Source: Pseudomonadota bacterium (lineage in GTDB: Bacteria > Pseudomonadota > Alphaproteobacteria > Acetobacterales > Acetobacteraceae). Taken from it: a stretch of 27,522 nt of DNA. Each line of letters begins with the position of its first letter. Within the stretch, counting starts at the first letter, position 1. Under the pieces are notes generated by a model that saw only the letters and a list, made by a program, of their open reading frames with translations, ran no database searches and was not told the origin of the DNA. Positions 7,235 through 14,591 of the stretch are shown here, one piece after another. Made by a program: the position numbers and the translations under genes. The stretch spans positions 1 to 27,522 of the forward strand of contig JAKAZX010000005.1 in NCBI GenBank assembly GCA_021826485.1. Reading direction: 5' to 3'.

Positions 7235-8468
7235 CCAGCAGGCCGGCCCGTTCCAGCGCCGCCGCGGCGTCGCGGACGGCGGCAAACGGCCGGCCGGACC
7301 GCTCGGCGATGTCGAGCAGCGAATGCCGCCCGTCCGACAGGTTCAGCACCCACAGCAGCGCCAGCCGGTCCGCGGCGCCATCATAAAGGCCACGGCGGCC
7401 GAGCTGCGGCTCCCCATGTGGCGCGGTGTTCTGCCAGTGGCGATCATGCTCGATCAGATCGACGATGCGGATCAGCACATCGAGCGAGTCCGCAAGCGCC
7501 GCCGGACGCACGAAATCCGGATTGTCGGCCGAAGTATGGTATTGCGGAAACGCCCCGCCGGGCGAGCGCATCAGGCAGCCCATCGGCAGATCGAAGCCGG
7601 GCGAGCAGAACTGCCGCTCATCATAGCCGGTCGGGCTGAACGGATGGATGCGCGCGCCGTCCACCACCTGCGCCGCGTAGCGGTCGATCGGCGCGTTGCC
7701 CCGGCGGCTTCGCTTGTAGCTGGGCGCGGCGGGATCGCCGAGGCAGGTCAGCACCAGCCCGTGGCGGATGCGCGATGCGGCGTCGCGATTGGCCGCCAGC
7801 CAGCAGATCGCCCCGATCGTGCCCGGCGCGAACAGGAAGCGGTAAGTGTAGCGCCGCCGCCGTTCCGCCAGATGCTGCGCCAGCCCGATCGCGACCGCGA
7901 TGGAGGCGAGGTTGTCGTTGGCGAGGGAGGGATGGCAGCAATGAGCGGAGAACAGCACCTCCTCCGCCGTCTCGCCCGGCAGCACGCATTCGCCGTAGCT
8001 CAGGCTGCCGGGCGCCAGCGTCGTGTTGATATGCACGCGGTAGTCGCCCTCGGGCAGGGCCGCGCGGGTGCGGTGCGGCAGGCAGAAGCCCCAGTCCCGC
8101 GCATAATAGCTCGTGCGGTAGGGGATGAGGTCGGGCTGGTCCGGCAGGCTGTGCAGATGCGCGTCCAGCTCGGCCCGGCCGACCACGCGATCGACCGGCT
8201 CGCTGTATTGCAGCAGATGCAGATTGTGGCGCGCGAAATCGGCGATCCGGCGGCCGTCCGGCGCCTCCAGCCAGGCGTCGCGCACGTTCCATTCGGGCGG
8301 CACCTGCCAGTCCAGCACCTGCGTTCCCGACGGGACTTCGGTGACGTGGAGCGGAATCGCCGCCGCGATATGCCGCAGCGTCGCGCGCAGCCCGTCCCCG
8401 GTGATGCTGCGGCAGAGCGGATACAACTCCACGACATGCGCATGGAGTTTCGCGCCGATCTCGGTCAT
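7209..8468 (-). CDS. DUF4910-type aminopeptidase-like zinc protein with C-terminal winged-helix-like segment
   Basis: 419 residues. It resembles the M28-like aminopeptidase-fold proteins (DUF2172/DUF4910 type) often found in polysaccharide loci. Likely zinc ligands and neighbours: His176 and His179 in SAHCCHP, Asp185 in ANDN, the FAPGTIG segment (213-219), Glu284 in GYDERQFCSPG and His311 in YHTSAD. The N-terminal part begins LYPLCRSITGDGLR, a hallmark of the family. The last ~60 residues (LLWVLNLSDGRHSLLDIAERSG...LERAGLL) look like a small winged-helix module. The in-frame sequence upstream of Met at 8468 is Arg/Ala-rich and unconvincing. Whether it is a true peptidase, an amidase on an amino sugar, or a non-catalytic protein is unknown. 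It starts 32 nt from the divergent RmlC-type gene with no good Shine-Dalgarno. Confidence 0.84.
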   Translation of the reverse strand: MTEIGAKLHAHVVELYPLCRSITGDGLRATLRHIAAAIPLHVTEVPSGTQVLDWQVPPEWNVRDAWLEAPDGRRIADFARHNLHLLQYSEPVDRVVGRAELDAHLHSLPDQPDLIPYRTSYYARDWGFCLPHRTRAALPEGDYRVHINTTLAPGSLSYGECVLPGETAEEVLFSAHCCHPSLANDNLASIAVAIGLAQHLAERRRRYTYRFLFAPGTIGAICWLAANRDAASRIRHGLVLTCLGDPAAPSYKRSRRGNAPIDRYAAQVVDGARIHPFSPTGYDERQFCSPGFDLPMGCLMRSPGGAFPQYHTSADNPDFVRPAALADSLDVLIRIVDLIEHDRHWQNTAPHGEPQLGRRGLYDGAADRLALLWVLNLSDGRHSLLDIAERSGRPFAAVRDAAAALERAGLLVTACASGA

Positions 8469-8500
8469 GCTGCCGGCCGCAGTGCTTGGGGAAGGCAAGG

Positions 8501-9037
8501 ATGCAGTTCCAGCCCACGGATATCGAAGGCCTGACGGCGATCCGGCTGACGCGCTTCGCCGACGAGCGTGGCACGTTCGCCCGCCTGTTCTGCCGCGACA
8601 GCTTCGCCGGCCACGGGCTGGTCCACAGTTTCGTGCAGGCGAGCCTGTCGGTGACGCAGCATGCCGGCACCCTGCGCGGGCTGCACTTCCAGCGTCCGCC
8701 ACATGAGGAGGTGAAGCTGATCCGCTGCGTCCGCGGCGCGATCTTCGACGTGGTGGCCGATCTGCGGCCCGCCAGCCCGACCTATCTGCGCTGGCAGGGC
8801 TTCGAGCTTTCGCCCGGGAGCGACATCGCCCTCTATATCCCCAAGGGCTGCGCGCACGGTTTCCAGACGCTCTGCGACGACTGCGAAGTCCTTTACCAGA
8901 TGTCCACGCCCTACGCGCCCGGCTACGCCGACGGCGTGCGCTATGACGACCCGATGCTGAACATAGGCTGGCCGCGCGCGGTTGCCATGATCGCGGACAA
9001 GGACCTCGCCTGGCCGGCGATCCCCGCGCGCGGCTAG
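8501..9037 (+). CDS. dTDP-4-dehydrorhamnose 3,5-epimerase family (RmlC-type) enzyme
   Basis: 178-residue cupin enzyme that epimerises C3 and/or C5 of a nucleotide-linked 4-keto-6-deoxyhexose. Motifs follow the family: QASLSVT, GTLRGLHFQ with catalytic His62, KLIRC with Lys72, FDVVADLR (Asp87 area), IPKGCAHGF and the catalytic Tyr132 in EVLYQMS, then YDDPMLNIGWP. Having both His62 and Tyr132 suggests a full 3,5-epimerase rather than a 3-only epimerase. A frame extension to a TTG at 8486 exists, but the ATG at 8501 has GGGGAAGG upstream and matches the family N-terminus. No rmlA, rmlB or rmlD lies in the window; neighbours include a CDP-sugar-type nucleotidyltransferase, so the substrate may be a CDP-4-keto sugar (inference). 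Convergent with the PIG-L gene, 38 nt away. Confidence 0.87.
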   Translation: MQFQPTDIEGLTAIRLTRFADERGTFARLFCRDSFAGHGLVHSFVQASLSVTQHAGTLRGLHFQRPPHEEVKLIRCVRGAIFDVVADLRPASPTYLRWQGFELSPGSDIALYIPKGCAHGFQTLCDDCEVLYQMSTPYAPGYADGVRYDDPMLNIGWPRAVAMIADKDLAWPAIPARG

Positions 9038-9075
9038 CCGGCGGGGTTCGCCCGGATGCGCCGTCGCGATCCGGC

Positions 9076-9720
9076 TCACAGCCAGAATTTCGCGGCGAAG
9101 AATCCTTCCGCGAGTCCCGATGGCGCGGCCGATTGCAGGCCGCGCAGCCGCATCAGGCCGAAGAACGTCTCCGGATTGAACCAGCGGCGCGACCGCTGGG
9201 TCGCGAAATGCTGCATCAGCAGCCCGACCTTGCGCGCCGCCACCGCGCCTTCCAGCGGCACGAACAGATTGGGATTGCCGAGATCGGGATCGTATTTCGG
9301 AATTTCGTAGCCGAGCACGAGATGATCGCGGAACGTGTTGGTCGTCAGCTCGGCCAGCGTGCGGTGGTCCTGGTGATGGTCCGTGCGCACATGCGACAGG
9401 ATCACGTCCGGCCGCGGTTCCTGCTTCAGCGCCTCGAACCGCTCCTTCAGTTCGGTGAAGGCGGCGGGAAAGAAGCCGTCGCGGATGCTGTGGACATCGA
9501 TGCGGATGTTCGCGGCGTTCTCTGCGAAGCCGCGCGCGCTGGCCTTCGCCTCCTCCGCCCGGTCGGGGGAGGCGGAGAAGACGATCCAGTGCACGGTCGA
9601 GCCGGGATGGCGCGCCAGCAGCGTCATCAGCGTGGCGCCCGCGCCGATCTCGATATCGTCGGAATGGGCGCCGAGGCACAGGATGTGCAGCCGGTCCTGG
9701 GCGGGCAACAGACGCAGCAT
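9076..9720 (-). CDS. PIG-L / LmbE family deacetylase
   Basis: 214 residues with the zinc-binding AHSDDIEIG motif (18-26; His19, Asp22) and the second metal/catalytic segment HVRTDHHQDH (110-119). Members remove N-acetyl groups from GlcNAc-type sugars in GPI, mycothiol, bacillithiol and various glycans. Here the context is an NDP-sugar cluster, so an N-acetylated sugar or glycolipid is the probable substrate. It is the last gene of a tight leftward trio: its ATG follows directly after the TGA of the cytidylyltransferase-like gene (no intervening base), implying translational coupling. The canonical AHPDD has Ser in place of Pro (AHSDD), a tolerated variant in this group. A middle segment around SARGFAENA is typical of the family. 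Confidence 0.87.
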   Translation of the reverse strand: MLRLLPAQDRLHILCLGAHSDDIEIGAGATLMTLLARHPGSTVHWIVFSASPDRAEEAKASARGFAENAANIRIDVHSIRDGFFPAAFTELKERFEALKQEPRPDVILSHVRTDHHQDHRTLAELTTNTFRDHLVLGYEIPKYDPDLGNPNLFVPLEGAVAARKVGLLMQHFATQRSRRWFNPETFFGLMRLRGLQSAAPSGLAEGFFAAKFWL

Positions 9721-10557
9721 TCAGGCGGTCGCCGCGTCGGCCAGGGCGGGCGCGCCGGAGGTGGGCGCGGGATGCCGCCAGAGTTCCCACGGCGCCGGGC
9801 CGCGCGCCAGCAGGCTTTCCAGCGTCTGCAGATCCTTGAACGTGTCGCAGCAGCGCCAGAACCCGGCATAGGGATAGGCGACCAGCTTGCGCGCCGCGAT
9901 CAGCCGCCGGAACGGCTCCAGCACCAGCTCCTCGCCGGGGCGCATGTAGTCGAAGATGGTGCTGCGGAAAGCGAAGAACCCGGCATTGATCCAGGCATTG
10001 GCCTGCTCGGGGTCGAGCACGCCGGTGACCCGCCCGTCCCGGTCATGGTTCACCAGATGCAGCGAGATGTTGGGCCGGGCGATCATGCAGGCGGCGACCG
10101 CATCCGATTCGATCAGGCGGCCGGTGATCGCGGGCAGCGGGCAGTCGGTCAGCCCGTCGCTGTAGTTGGCGAGGAACATCTCCTCGTCGCGCAGGAACGG
10201 CCGCACCGCCATCAGCCGTTCGCCGATATTGGTATCCTGGCCGGTATCGAGCAGCGTGATGCGCCAGTCGTCCATGTCGCGCTTCAGCAGCTCCAGCCGG
10301 CTGCCGCCGCCGGTCAGCACGAAGTCGTTGGAAATCCACTCCTGATAGCCGGCGAAGAATTCCTTGATCGTCGCGCCCTTGTAGCCGAGGCAGAGGATGA
10401 AGTCGGTATGGCCGAAATGCGCATAGTACTTCATCAGATGCCACAGGATCGGCCGGGTGCCGAGCGGCACCATCGGCTTCGGCAGGTCGCCGCCGTTGCC
10501 GTACGCGGCGCCGCGCATGCGCAGCCCCTGGCCGCCGCAGAACAGAACCACCTTCAT
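9721..10557 (-). CDS. rfbF: Glucose-1-phosphate cytidylyltransferase-like nucleotidyltransferase
   Basis: 278 residues. It activates a sugar 1-phosphate with a nucleotide, in the RfbF family CTP to CDP-glucose. The N-terminus MKVVLFCGGQGLR is the nucleotide-binding loop, followed by DLPKPMVPLGTRPILWHLMKYY (Lys27 is the signature lysine), FILCLGYKG (53-61), a metal-site FLANYSDGLTD segment and NAGFFAFR. The spacing and the WHLMKYYAHFG stretch are characteristic of RfbF rather than RmlA or GalU. The extra N-terminal residues available upstream overlap the methyltransferase gene and are disregarded; the ATG overlaps the preceding stop as ATGA. No CDP-glucose 4,6-dehydratase (RfbG) or dehydrase E1 is in the window, so the route after activation is not the standard CDP-3,6-dideoxyhexose one, or the missing steps lie elsewhere. 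Confidence 0.87.
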   Translation of the reverse strand: MKVVLFCGGQGLRMRGAAYGNGGDLPKPMVPLGTRPILWHLMKYYAHFGHTDFILCLGYKGATIKEFFAGYQEWISNDFVLTGGGSRLELLKRDMDDWRITLLDTGQDTNIGERLMAVRPFLRDEEMFLANYSDGLTDCPLPAITGRLIESDAVAACMIARPNISLHLVNHDRDGRVTGVLDPEQANAWINAGFFAFRSTIFDYMRPGEELVLEPFRRLIAARKLVAYPYAGFWRCCDTFKDLQTLESLLARGPAPWELWRHPAPTSGAPALADAATA

Positions 10558-11831
10558 GCAGCATGCTCCAGCACTTCGGGGTGGGGTATCGGCACGATCA
10601 GGCGGGTGCCGCGCGATGTCAGCGGCGCCAGTTGCCGGGCGATCTCGTCCTTCAGATTCCACGGCAGGATCAGCACGTAGTCCGGCCGCGTCTGGTCCAG
10701 CACCTCAGGCTTCAGCACCGGGATGCGGGTGCCCGGCAGGAAGCGGCCCCATTTGTAGGGGTTGCGGTCCACCGTGAAGTCCAGCAGGTCGGTGCGGATG
10801 CCGCAGTAGTTGAGCAGCGTGTTGCCCTTGCCCGGCGCGCCGTAGCCGGCGATGCGCGCGCCGCTGCGCTTGAGGTCGATCAGCAGCCGCAGCAGATCGT
10901 GCTTGATCCGCGCCACCCGCTCGGCGAACGCCGCGTAGGTGGCGAGGTCGTGCAGCCCCGCGGCATCCTCGGCATCGCGCAGGAGCGCGACGCGCGGCGT
11001 CACCTCATGGCCGGCATCGTCGCGGCAGCCATAGACGCGCAGGCTGCCGCCATGCGTCCACAACTCCTCGACATCGAACAGGCGCAGCCCGTGGGTGGCG
11101 AACAGGCGCTGCACCGAGGTGAGCGAGAAGTAGGAGAAATGCTCGTGATAGATCGTGTCGAACTGGTTGCCCGCGATCAGCCGGGCGAGGTGCGGGAACT
11201 CCAGCGTCACCGCGCCCTCCGGCTTCAGCAGCGGGGCGATGCCGGCGACGAAGTCGTTCAGGTCGGGCACCTGCGCCAGCACGTTGTTGCCGATCACCAG
11301 GTCGGCGGCGCGGCCCTGCGCGGCCAGTTGTTCGCCCAATCGCCGGCCGAAGAATTCGACCAGCGTCGGCACGCCCGCCTGCTCCGCCGCCGCCGCCACG
11401 TTGCGCGCCGGCTCGATGCCGAGGCAGGGAATGCCCCGCGCGACCATGTTGCGCAGCAGGTAGCCGTCATTGCTCGCCAGCTCGACGACGAAGCTGTCGC
11501 GGTTCAGCGAGAAGCGCCGTGCGGCCATCTCGACATAGCTTCGGGCATGGCCCAGCCACGCTTCGGAATACGAGGAGAAATAGGCGTATTCAGTGAAGAT
11601 CGAGGCGGGCGCGACGTATTCCGGAAGCTGCGCGAGCCAGCAGGACGGGCAGATGCGCACGTCGAGCGGATAGAAGGTCTCCGGCCCCGCCGCCTCGCGC
11701 GCGCTGAGGAAGCTTTCGCAGGGCGGCGACAGGCCGAGATCGACAAAGGGATGCACCCGTCCGCCGCAGGCCCGGCACGAAGCGGTGCCGTTCAAGCCTT
11801 CGGCGACCAAGGCACTCGTTGTGCCGTCCAT
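10554..11831 (-). CDS. SAM-dependent sugar C-methyltransferase (TylCIII-like)
   Basis: 425 residues, three parts: an N-terminal zinc-binding region with Cys19/Cys22 and Cys61/Cys64; a class I SAM fold with VVELASNDGYLL (115-126) and GIEPARN (138-144); and a C-terminal Rossmann-like domain with IAGYGAPGKGNTLLNYCGI and DFTVDRNPYKWG. The YHEHFSYFSL motif in the middle is shared with NDP-hexose C-methyltransferases such as TylCIII, which add a methyl branch to a 4-keto sugar carbon. This predicts a branched-chain sugar. First gene of the leftward trio, coupled to the cytidylyltransferase-like gene by ATGA. The chosen start (MDGTTSAL) precedes the zinc module by about 18 residues and has GGAG about 11 nt upstream; the longer open frame runs antisense-like through the next gene and is not used. 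Confidence 0.88.
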   Translation of the reverse strand: MDGTTSALVAEGLNGTASCRACGGRVHPFVDLGLSPPCESFLSAREAAGPETFYPLDVRICPSCWLAQLPEYVAPASIFTEYAYFSSYSEAWLGHARSYVEMAARRFSLNRDSFVVELASNDGYLLRNMVARGIPCLGIEPARNVAAAAEQAGVPTLVEFFGRRLGEQLAAQGRAADLVIGNNVLAQVPDLNDFVAGIAPLLKPEGAVTLEFPHLARLIAGNQFDTIYHEHFSYFSLTSVQRLFATHGLRLFDVEELWTHGGSLRVYGCRDDAGHEVTPRVALLRDAEDAAGLHDLATYAAFAERVARIKHDLLRLLIDLKRSGARIAGYGAPGKGNTLLNYCGIRTDLLDFTVDRNPYKWGRFLPGTRIPVLKPEVLDQTRPDYVLILPWNLKDEIARQLAPLTSRGTRLIVPIPHPEVLEHAA

Positions 11832-11857
11832 GATCGCGGGAACTCCGTATGGTTCTG

Positions 11858-12856
11858 TCAGGTCGATGTCGTCGCCAGCACCGCCGGGGCGCTGGCGGGA
11901 GGCGGCGTCAGCGGTTCCACGCGCTTCAGCCACGCTTCCCGCCAGTAGGGATAGATCTCGCGCGCGCAGAACCACCGTCCGATCGAGCGCTCGCCGGTGC
12001 AAAGCGGGCCTTCGAGTTCGATGCAGTCGTTCTTGAATTCCAGCATCCGGCCGCTGGATTCCTCGATGATGCGCGACAGCCGCCGGCGCACGCGATAGCG
12101 CTTGCCGCACTCCGTCGCCATTTCCGGGGCGGAGAAGTACAGCCCCCGATTGGTGTTCTTCGCATCCAGCGTGCGCGCGATCTCGGCCGCCGATCGCACT
12201 TCCACCCATTCGCCCGGGCGCAGGTGCAGCCGCTCCTGCTTCGCCCCGCCGCGCGCGCGCGGCAGTTGCGCCGCCGGCCGCCGCGCGAGGCTGCGCAGTT
12301 CCCACGGCAGGATGCGGAACAGCAGCAGGCGCAGCATGCGCCCCCAGGCGATGTTGCCGCTCTGCGCCTCGCGGGCGTATTGCCGCAGGTCCCAGCCCGG
12401 CAGCGGCGTGGTGGCGCGCCGCGCCTCCGTCGCCTGGCAGCGGTAGCGGATTTCCTCGTGATTCTGGCGGGCATTGGCAGCCGCCACGCGCGCCAGCGCG
12501 GCGATCGCGGCGGTGTCGGGCAGGCGCGGCGGCGGCGCGTTCGGCGCCATGCGGACCAGCCAGTCATCCTTCCAGTAGATGCGGCATGCGGCTTCGCAAC
12601 CGCCATGCCCCGATCCGTTGCAGCGCAGATTCTCGAGGAATACCACCTCGGTCATCCGCCGGCTGGCCACCGGGCAGACCGTGTCGCAGATCTTGTCCAC
12701 CCGCCGCGAGACGGTGAAACTGCGGCCGAAATACTGCAACATTTCGGGCATGAACGGGACGCCGCCCAGCGTGCCGCCCACGTCCAGCGTGGCCAGGATT
12801 TCGGCAGGGGTGCGCAGCGCAACGCGATCGCCTGGGCGGATGCGGTCGGCAGTCAT
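11858..12856 (-). CDS. Unknown protein with a duplicated cysteine-containing domain
   Basis: 332 residues without signal peptide or clear membrane span. Residues 7-102 and 213-313 are two copies of one domain. Shared features: RPG at the start (7-9 / 213-215), an AEI..TLD segment (18-25 / 224-231), F-x-PEM-type motif (PEM at 37-39 / 244-246), a basic V..R stretch, a Cys pattern (79, 87, 91 / 278, 286, 297), then YW (94-95 / 304-305) and WL (99-100 / 309-310). Copy 1 has an additional C57-x3-C61. The linker (105-210) is basic and Trp-containing. The conserved Cys/Trp layout suggests metal or disulfide-like structure. I have seen similar single-domain hypothetical proteins near polysaccharide genes, but no function is known to me. 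It lies 26 nt upstream of the methyltransferase and may be co-transcribed with it. Confidence 0.72.
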   Translation of the reverse strand: MTADRIRPGDRVALRTPAEILATLDVGGTLGGVPFMPEMLQYFGRSFTVSRRVDKICDTVCPVASRRMTEVVFLENLRCNGSGHGGCEAACRIYWKDDWLVRMAPNAPPPRLPDTAAIAALARVAAANARQNHEEIRYRCQATEARRATTPLPGWDLRQYAREAQSGNIAWGRMLRLLLFRILPWELRSLARRPAAQLPRARGGAKQERLHLRPGEWVEVRSAAEIARTLDAKNTNRGLYFSAPEMATECGKRYRVRRRLSRIIEESSGRMLEFKNDCIELEGPLCTGERSIGRWFCAREIYPYWREAWLKRVEPLTPPPASAPAVLATTST

Positions 12857-12982
12857 GCGGATGGTTCTCTCAGGTCTCTGCGCGGCAACTTAGCCGACGG
12901 AGTTCGCGTGGCGGGATCACGATGCTGCAACGCGCTTCGGGCTGCGCGGCAACGTGACTCGCCGGAATGTTACGCCGCCCCG

Positions 12983-14257
12983 CTAACGCGGCAGGCGCGC
13001 CGAGTAGATGGATCGTTGTTCGAGCATGCGCGCGGTCACGGCTGCTCCCGCAATCGCGAGCAGCAGCGGGACGGCGAGCGGGTCGATGCGCCGGGTGAGT
13101 TCCAGCGTCAGCGCCATCGCCGAGACCGGCCCCTGCGCGGCGGCGGCGAGGAAGCCGGCGGCGCCCAGCAGCGCCGCCGTGCCGGGCGGCAGGCCGGGGG
13201 CGGCGTGGCCGAGCACCGCGCCCAGCAGCGCGCCGACGGCAAGGGTCGGCGTGAACAGCCCGCCGGGTGCACCGCTGGCGAGGCAGAGGGCGGTTGCGAT
13301 CACCCGCAGCGGCAGCAGCGCAGCGACCAGGCCGAGGCCGGTGCGCGCGTCCAGCGTCTGCGTCACCACGTCCTTGCCGTTGCCGAGAAGCTGCGGATAG
13401 CGCAGCGCACACAGGCCGAGCGCGGCCAGCACCACGACCGGCATCGCCAGTTGCCGCCAGCCGCGCGGCTTGCGCCCGTCCGCCCAGGCGATGATGCGCA
13501 CATAGCCAACCGCCGCCACCCCGAGCACCGGGCCGCCGAGGCAGGCGAAGGCCAGCATCTCCGCCCCCGGCGCCGCAGCGAAGCTCACGTCATAATTCAC
13601 CGCATGCGGCAGCATCAGCCAGGATGTCGCGGTGGCGATGGCGGAGGCGGCGAGCGCCGGCAGCACCAGCGGCAGCGAAATGCCGCCCAGCAGCACTTCC
13701 AGCGCGAACAGCGCCCCGCCGAACGGCACGTCGTAGACCGCCGCCATCCCCGCGCCGGCGCCGCAGGCGGCCAGCAGCCGGCATTGCGGCGCCTCCAGCT
13801 TCGCCCATCCGGCCAGCAGGCTGGCAGCCACCGCCCCGGCCTGTTTCGGCGCACCCTCCCGCCCCAGGGCGGCGCCCATGCCGACGCCGACGATCGACAG
13901 CACGGCGCGCGCGAGCGTGGGGATCGCGTCCAGATGGCCCTGATGCAGCCAGATCGCCTCCCCGACCTCGCCGCCATGCCCGCCGACATGCTGGCGCAGC
14001 CAGCGCCGGCCGAAGCCGATCAGCACGCCGCCGGCCGCCGGCACCGCCACCACCTGCCAGGCCGGGGCGCGGGCGACGGCGTCGAAGAATCCGCCGCTCC
14101 GGTAGTGCCATGTCAGATGCTGCACGGCGTGCAGCAGCCACATCAGCAGCCCCGCGGCGATGCCCGCGGCAACGCCGGTGGCGACCAGCAGGCCCCAGAA
14201 CAGCGGCGTCAGCCGCAGCGGGCCGCCGAGATTGGGTTGCGGCGAGTTCGACAGCAT
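12983..14257 (-). CDS. CLC family chloride channel / H+-Cl- exchanger-like protein
   Basis: 424-residue polytopic inner-membrane protein with 10 or more hydrophobic segments. CLC signatures are visible: GREGAPKQAGA (132-142; Glu134 corresponds to the external gating glutamate), an FALE segment with Glu187 where the internal proton glutamate lies in exchangers, and GGLFTPTLAVG (332-342), the GxFxP anion-site loop. The first selectivity loop, usually GSGIP or GHGVPEV, reads GHGGEVGEAI (93-102): one residue shorter and lacking the proline. No cytoplasmic CBS domains follow. Pathway context is absent: it sits between an unknown protein gene and minE (43 nt away, same strand), possibly transcribed by read-through from minCDE. 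Transport of Cl- or another anion cannot be told from sequence. Confidence 0.88.
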   Translation of the reverse strand: MLSNSPQPNLGGPLRLTPLFWGLLVATGVAAGIAAGLLMWLLHAVQHLTWHYRSGGFFDAVARAPAWQVVAVPAAGGVLIGFGRRWLRQHVGGHGGEVGEAIWLHQGHLDAIPTLARAVLSIVGVGMGAALGREGAPKQAGAVAASLLAGWAKLEAPQCRLLAACGAGAGMAAVYDVPFGGALFALEVLLGGISLPLVLPALAASAIATATSWLMLPHAVNYDVSFAAAPGAEMLAFACLGGPVLGVAAVGYVRIIAWADGRKPRGWRQLAMPVVVLAALGLCALRYPQLLGNGKDVVTQTLDARTGLGLVAALLPLRVIATALCLASGAPGGLFTPTLAVGALLGAVLGHAAPGLPPGTAALLGAAGFLAAAAQGPVSAMALTLELTRRIDPLAVPLLLAIAGAAVTARMLEQRSIYSARLPR

Positions 14258-14300
14258 GGCCCGCCAGCAGCGGCTGCGGACGGCGAACGTTGCGTTACGG

Positions 14301-14591
14301 CTACGGGGCCGCCAGCTTGGCGCCGCTATTCGCGTTGTGCGCCTTCGACAGCGACGGCACCTCGATGTCGATTTCCAGCGTGGAGAACGCGTCGCCGCGG
14401 TCGAGTTTCACCTGCACTTTTTCCCGCTCCAGGGGAAAATGCTTGGCGATCACGCTGATGATCTCCTCCTTCAGCGTCGCGACGAGGTCCGATCCGCCGG
14501 CGACTGCACGTTCATGCGCCAGCAGGATCTGCAACCGCTCCCGGGCCACCGGGGCGCTCGGGCGTGGCTTGAGGAAGCTGAACAGGTTCAT
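14301..14591 (-). CDS. minE: Cell division topological specificity factor MinE
   Basis: 96 residues; stimulates MinD ATPase and drives pole-to-pole oscillation that places the division site at mid-cell. The N-terminal membrane-targeting segment MNLFSFLKPR is followed by the MinD-contact helix ARERLQILLAHERA (residues 16-29) and the topological-specificity domain with LKEEIISVIAKHF and VKLDRGDAFSTLEIDIEVP. Start overlaps the minD stop as ATGA, giving the usual minC-minD-minE order on the leftward strand. The C-terminus (after residue 83) is a short extension. Normal length for alphaproteobacterial MinE. Confidence 0.96.
   Translation of the reverse strand: MNLFSFLKPRPSAPVARERLQILLAHERAVAGGSDLVATLKEEIISVIAKHFPLEREKVQVKLDRGDAFSTLEIDIEVPSLSKAHNANSGAKLAAP

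Noticed and set aside
7323..8534. 403-codon + strand frame opposite the DUF4910 gene
   Set aside because: No motif, Arg-rich; the - strand frame carries the conserved zinc-site motifs.
9010..9040. GC-rich palindromic sequence around the stop of the RmlC-type gene as a terminator
   Set aside because: The best pairing has a bulge and there is no T tract on either strand; it may be chance in such GC-rich DNA.
11849..14458. An 869-codon open frame on the + strand across the unknown protein and CLC genes
   Set aside because: Low-complexity Arg/Gln/Ala-rich product, opposite two genes with clear motifs on the other strand.
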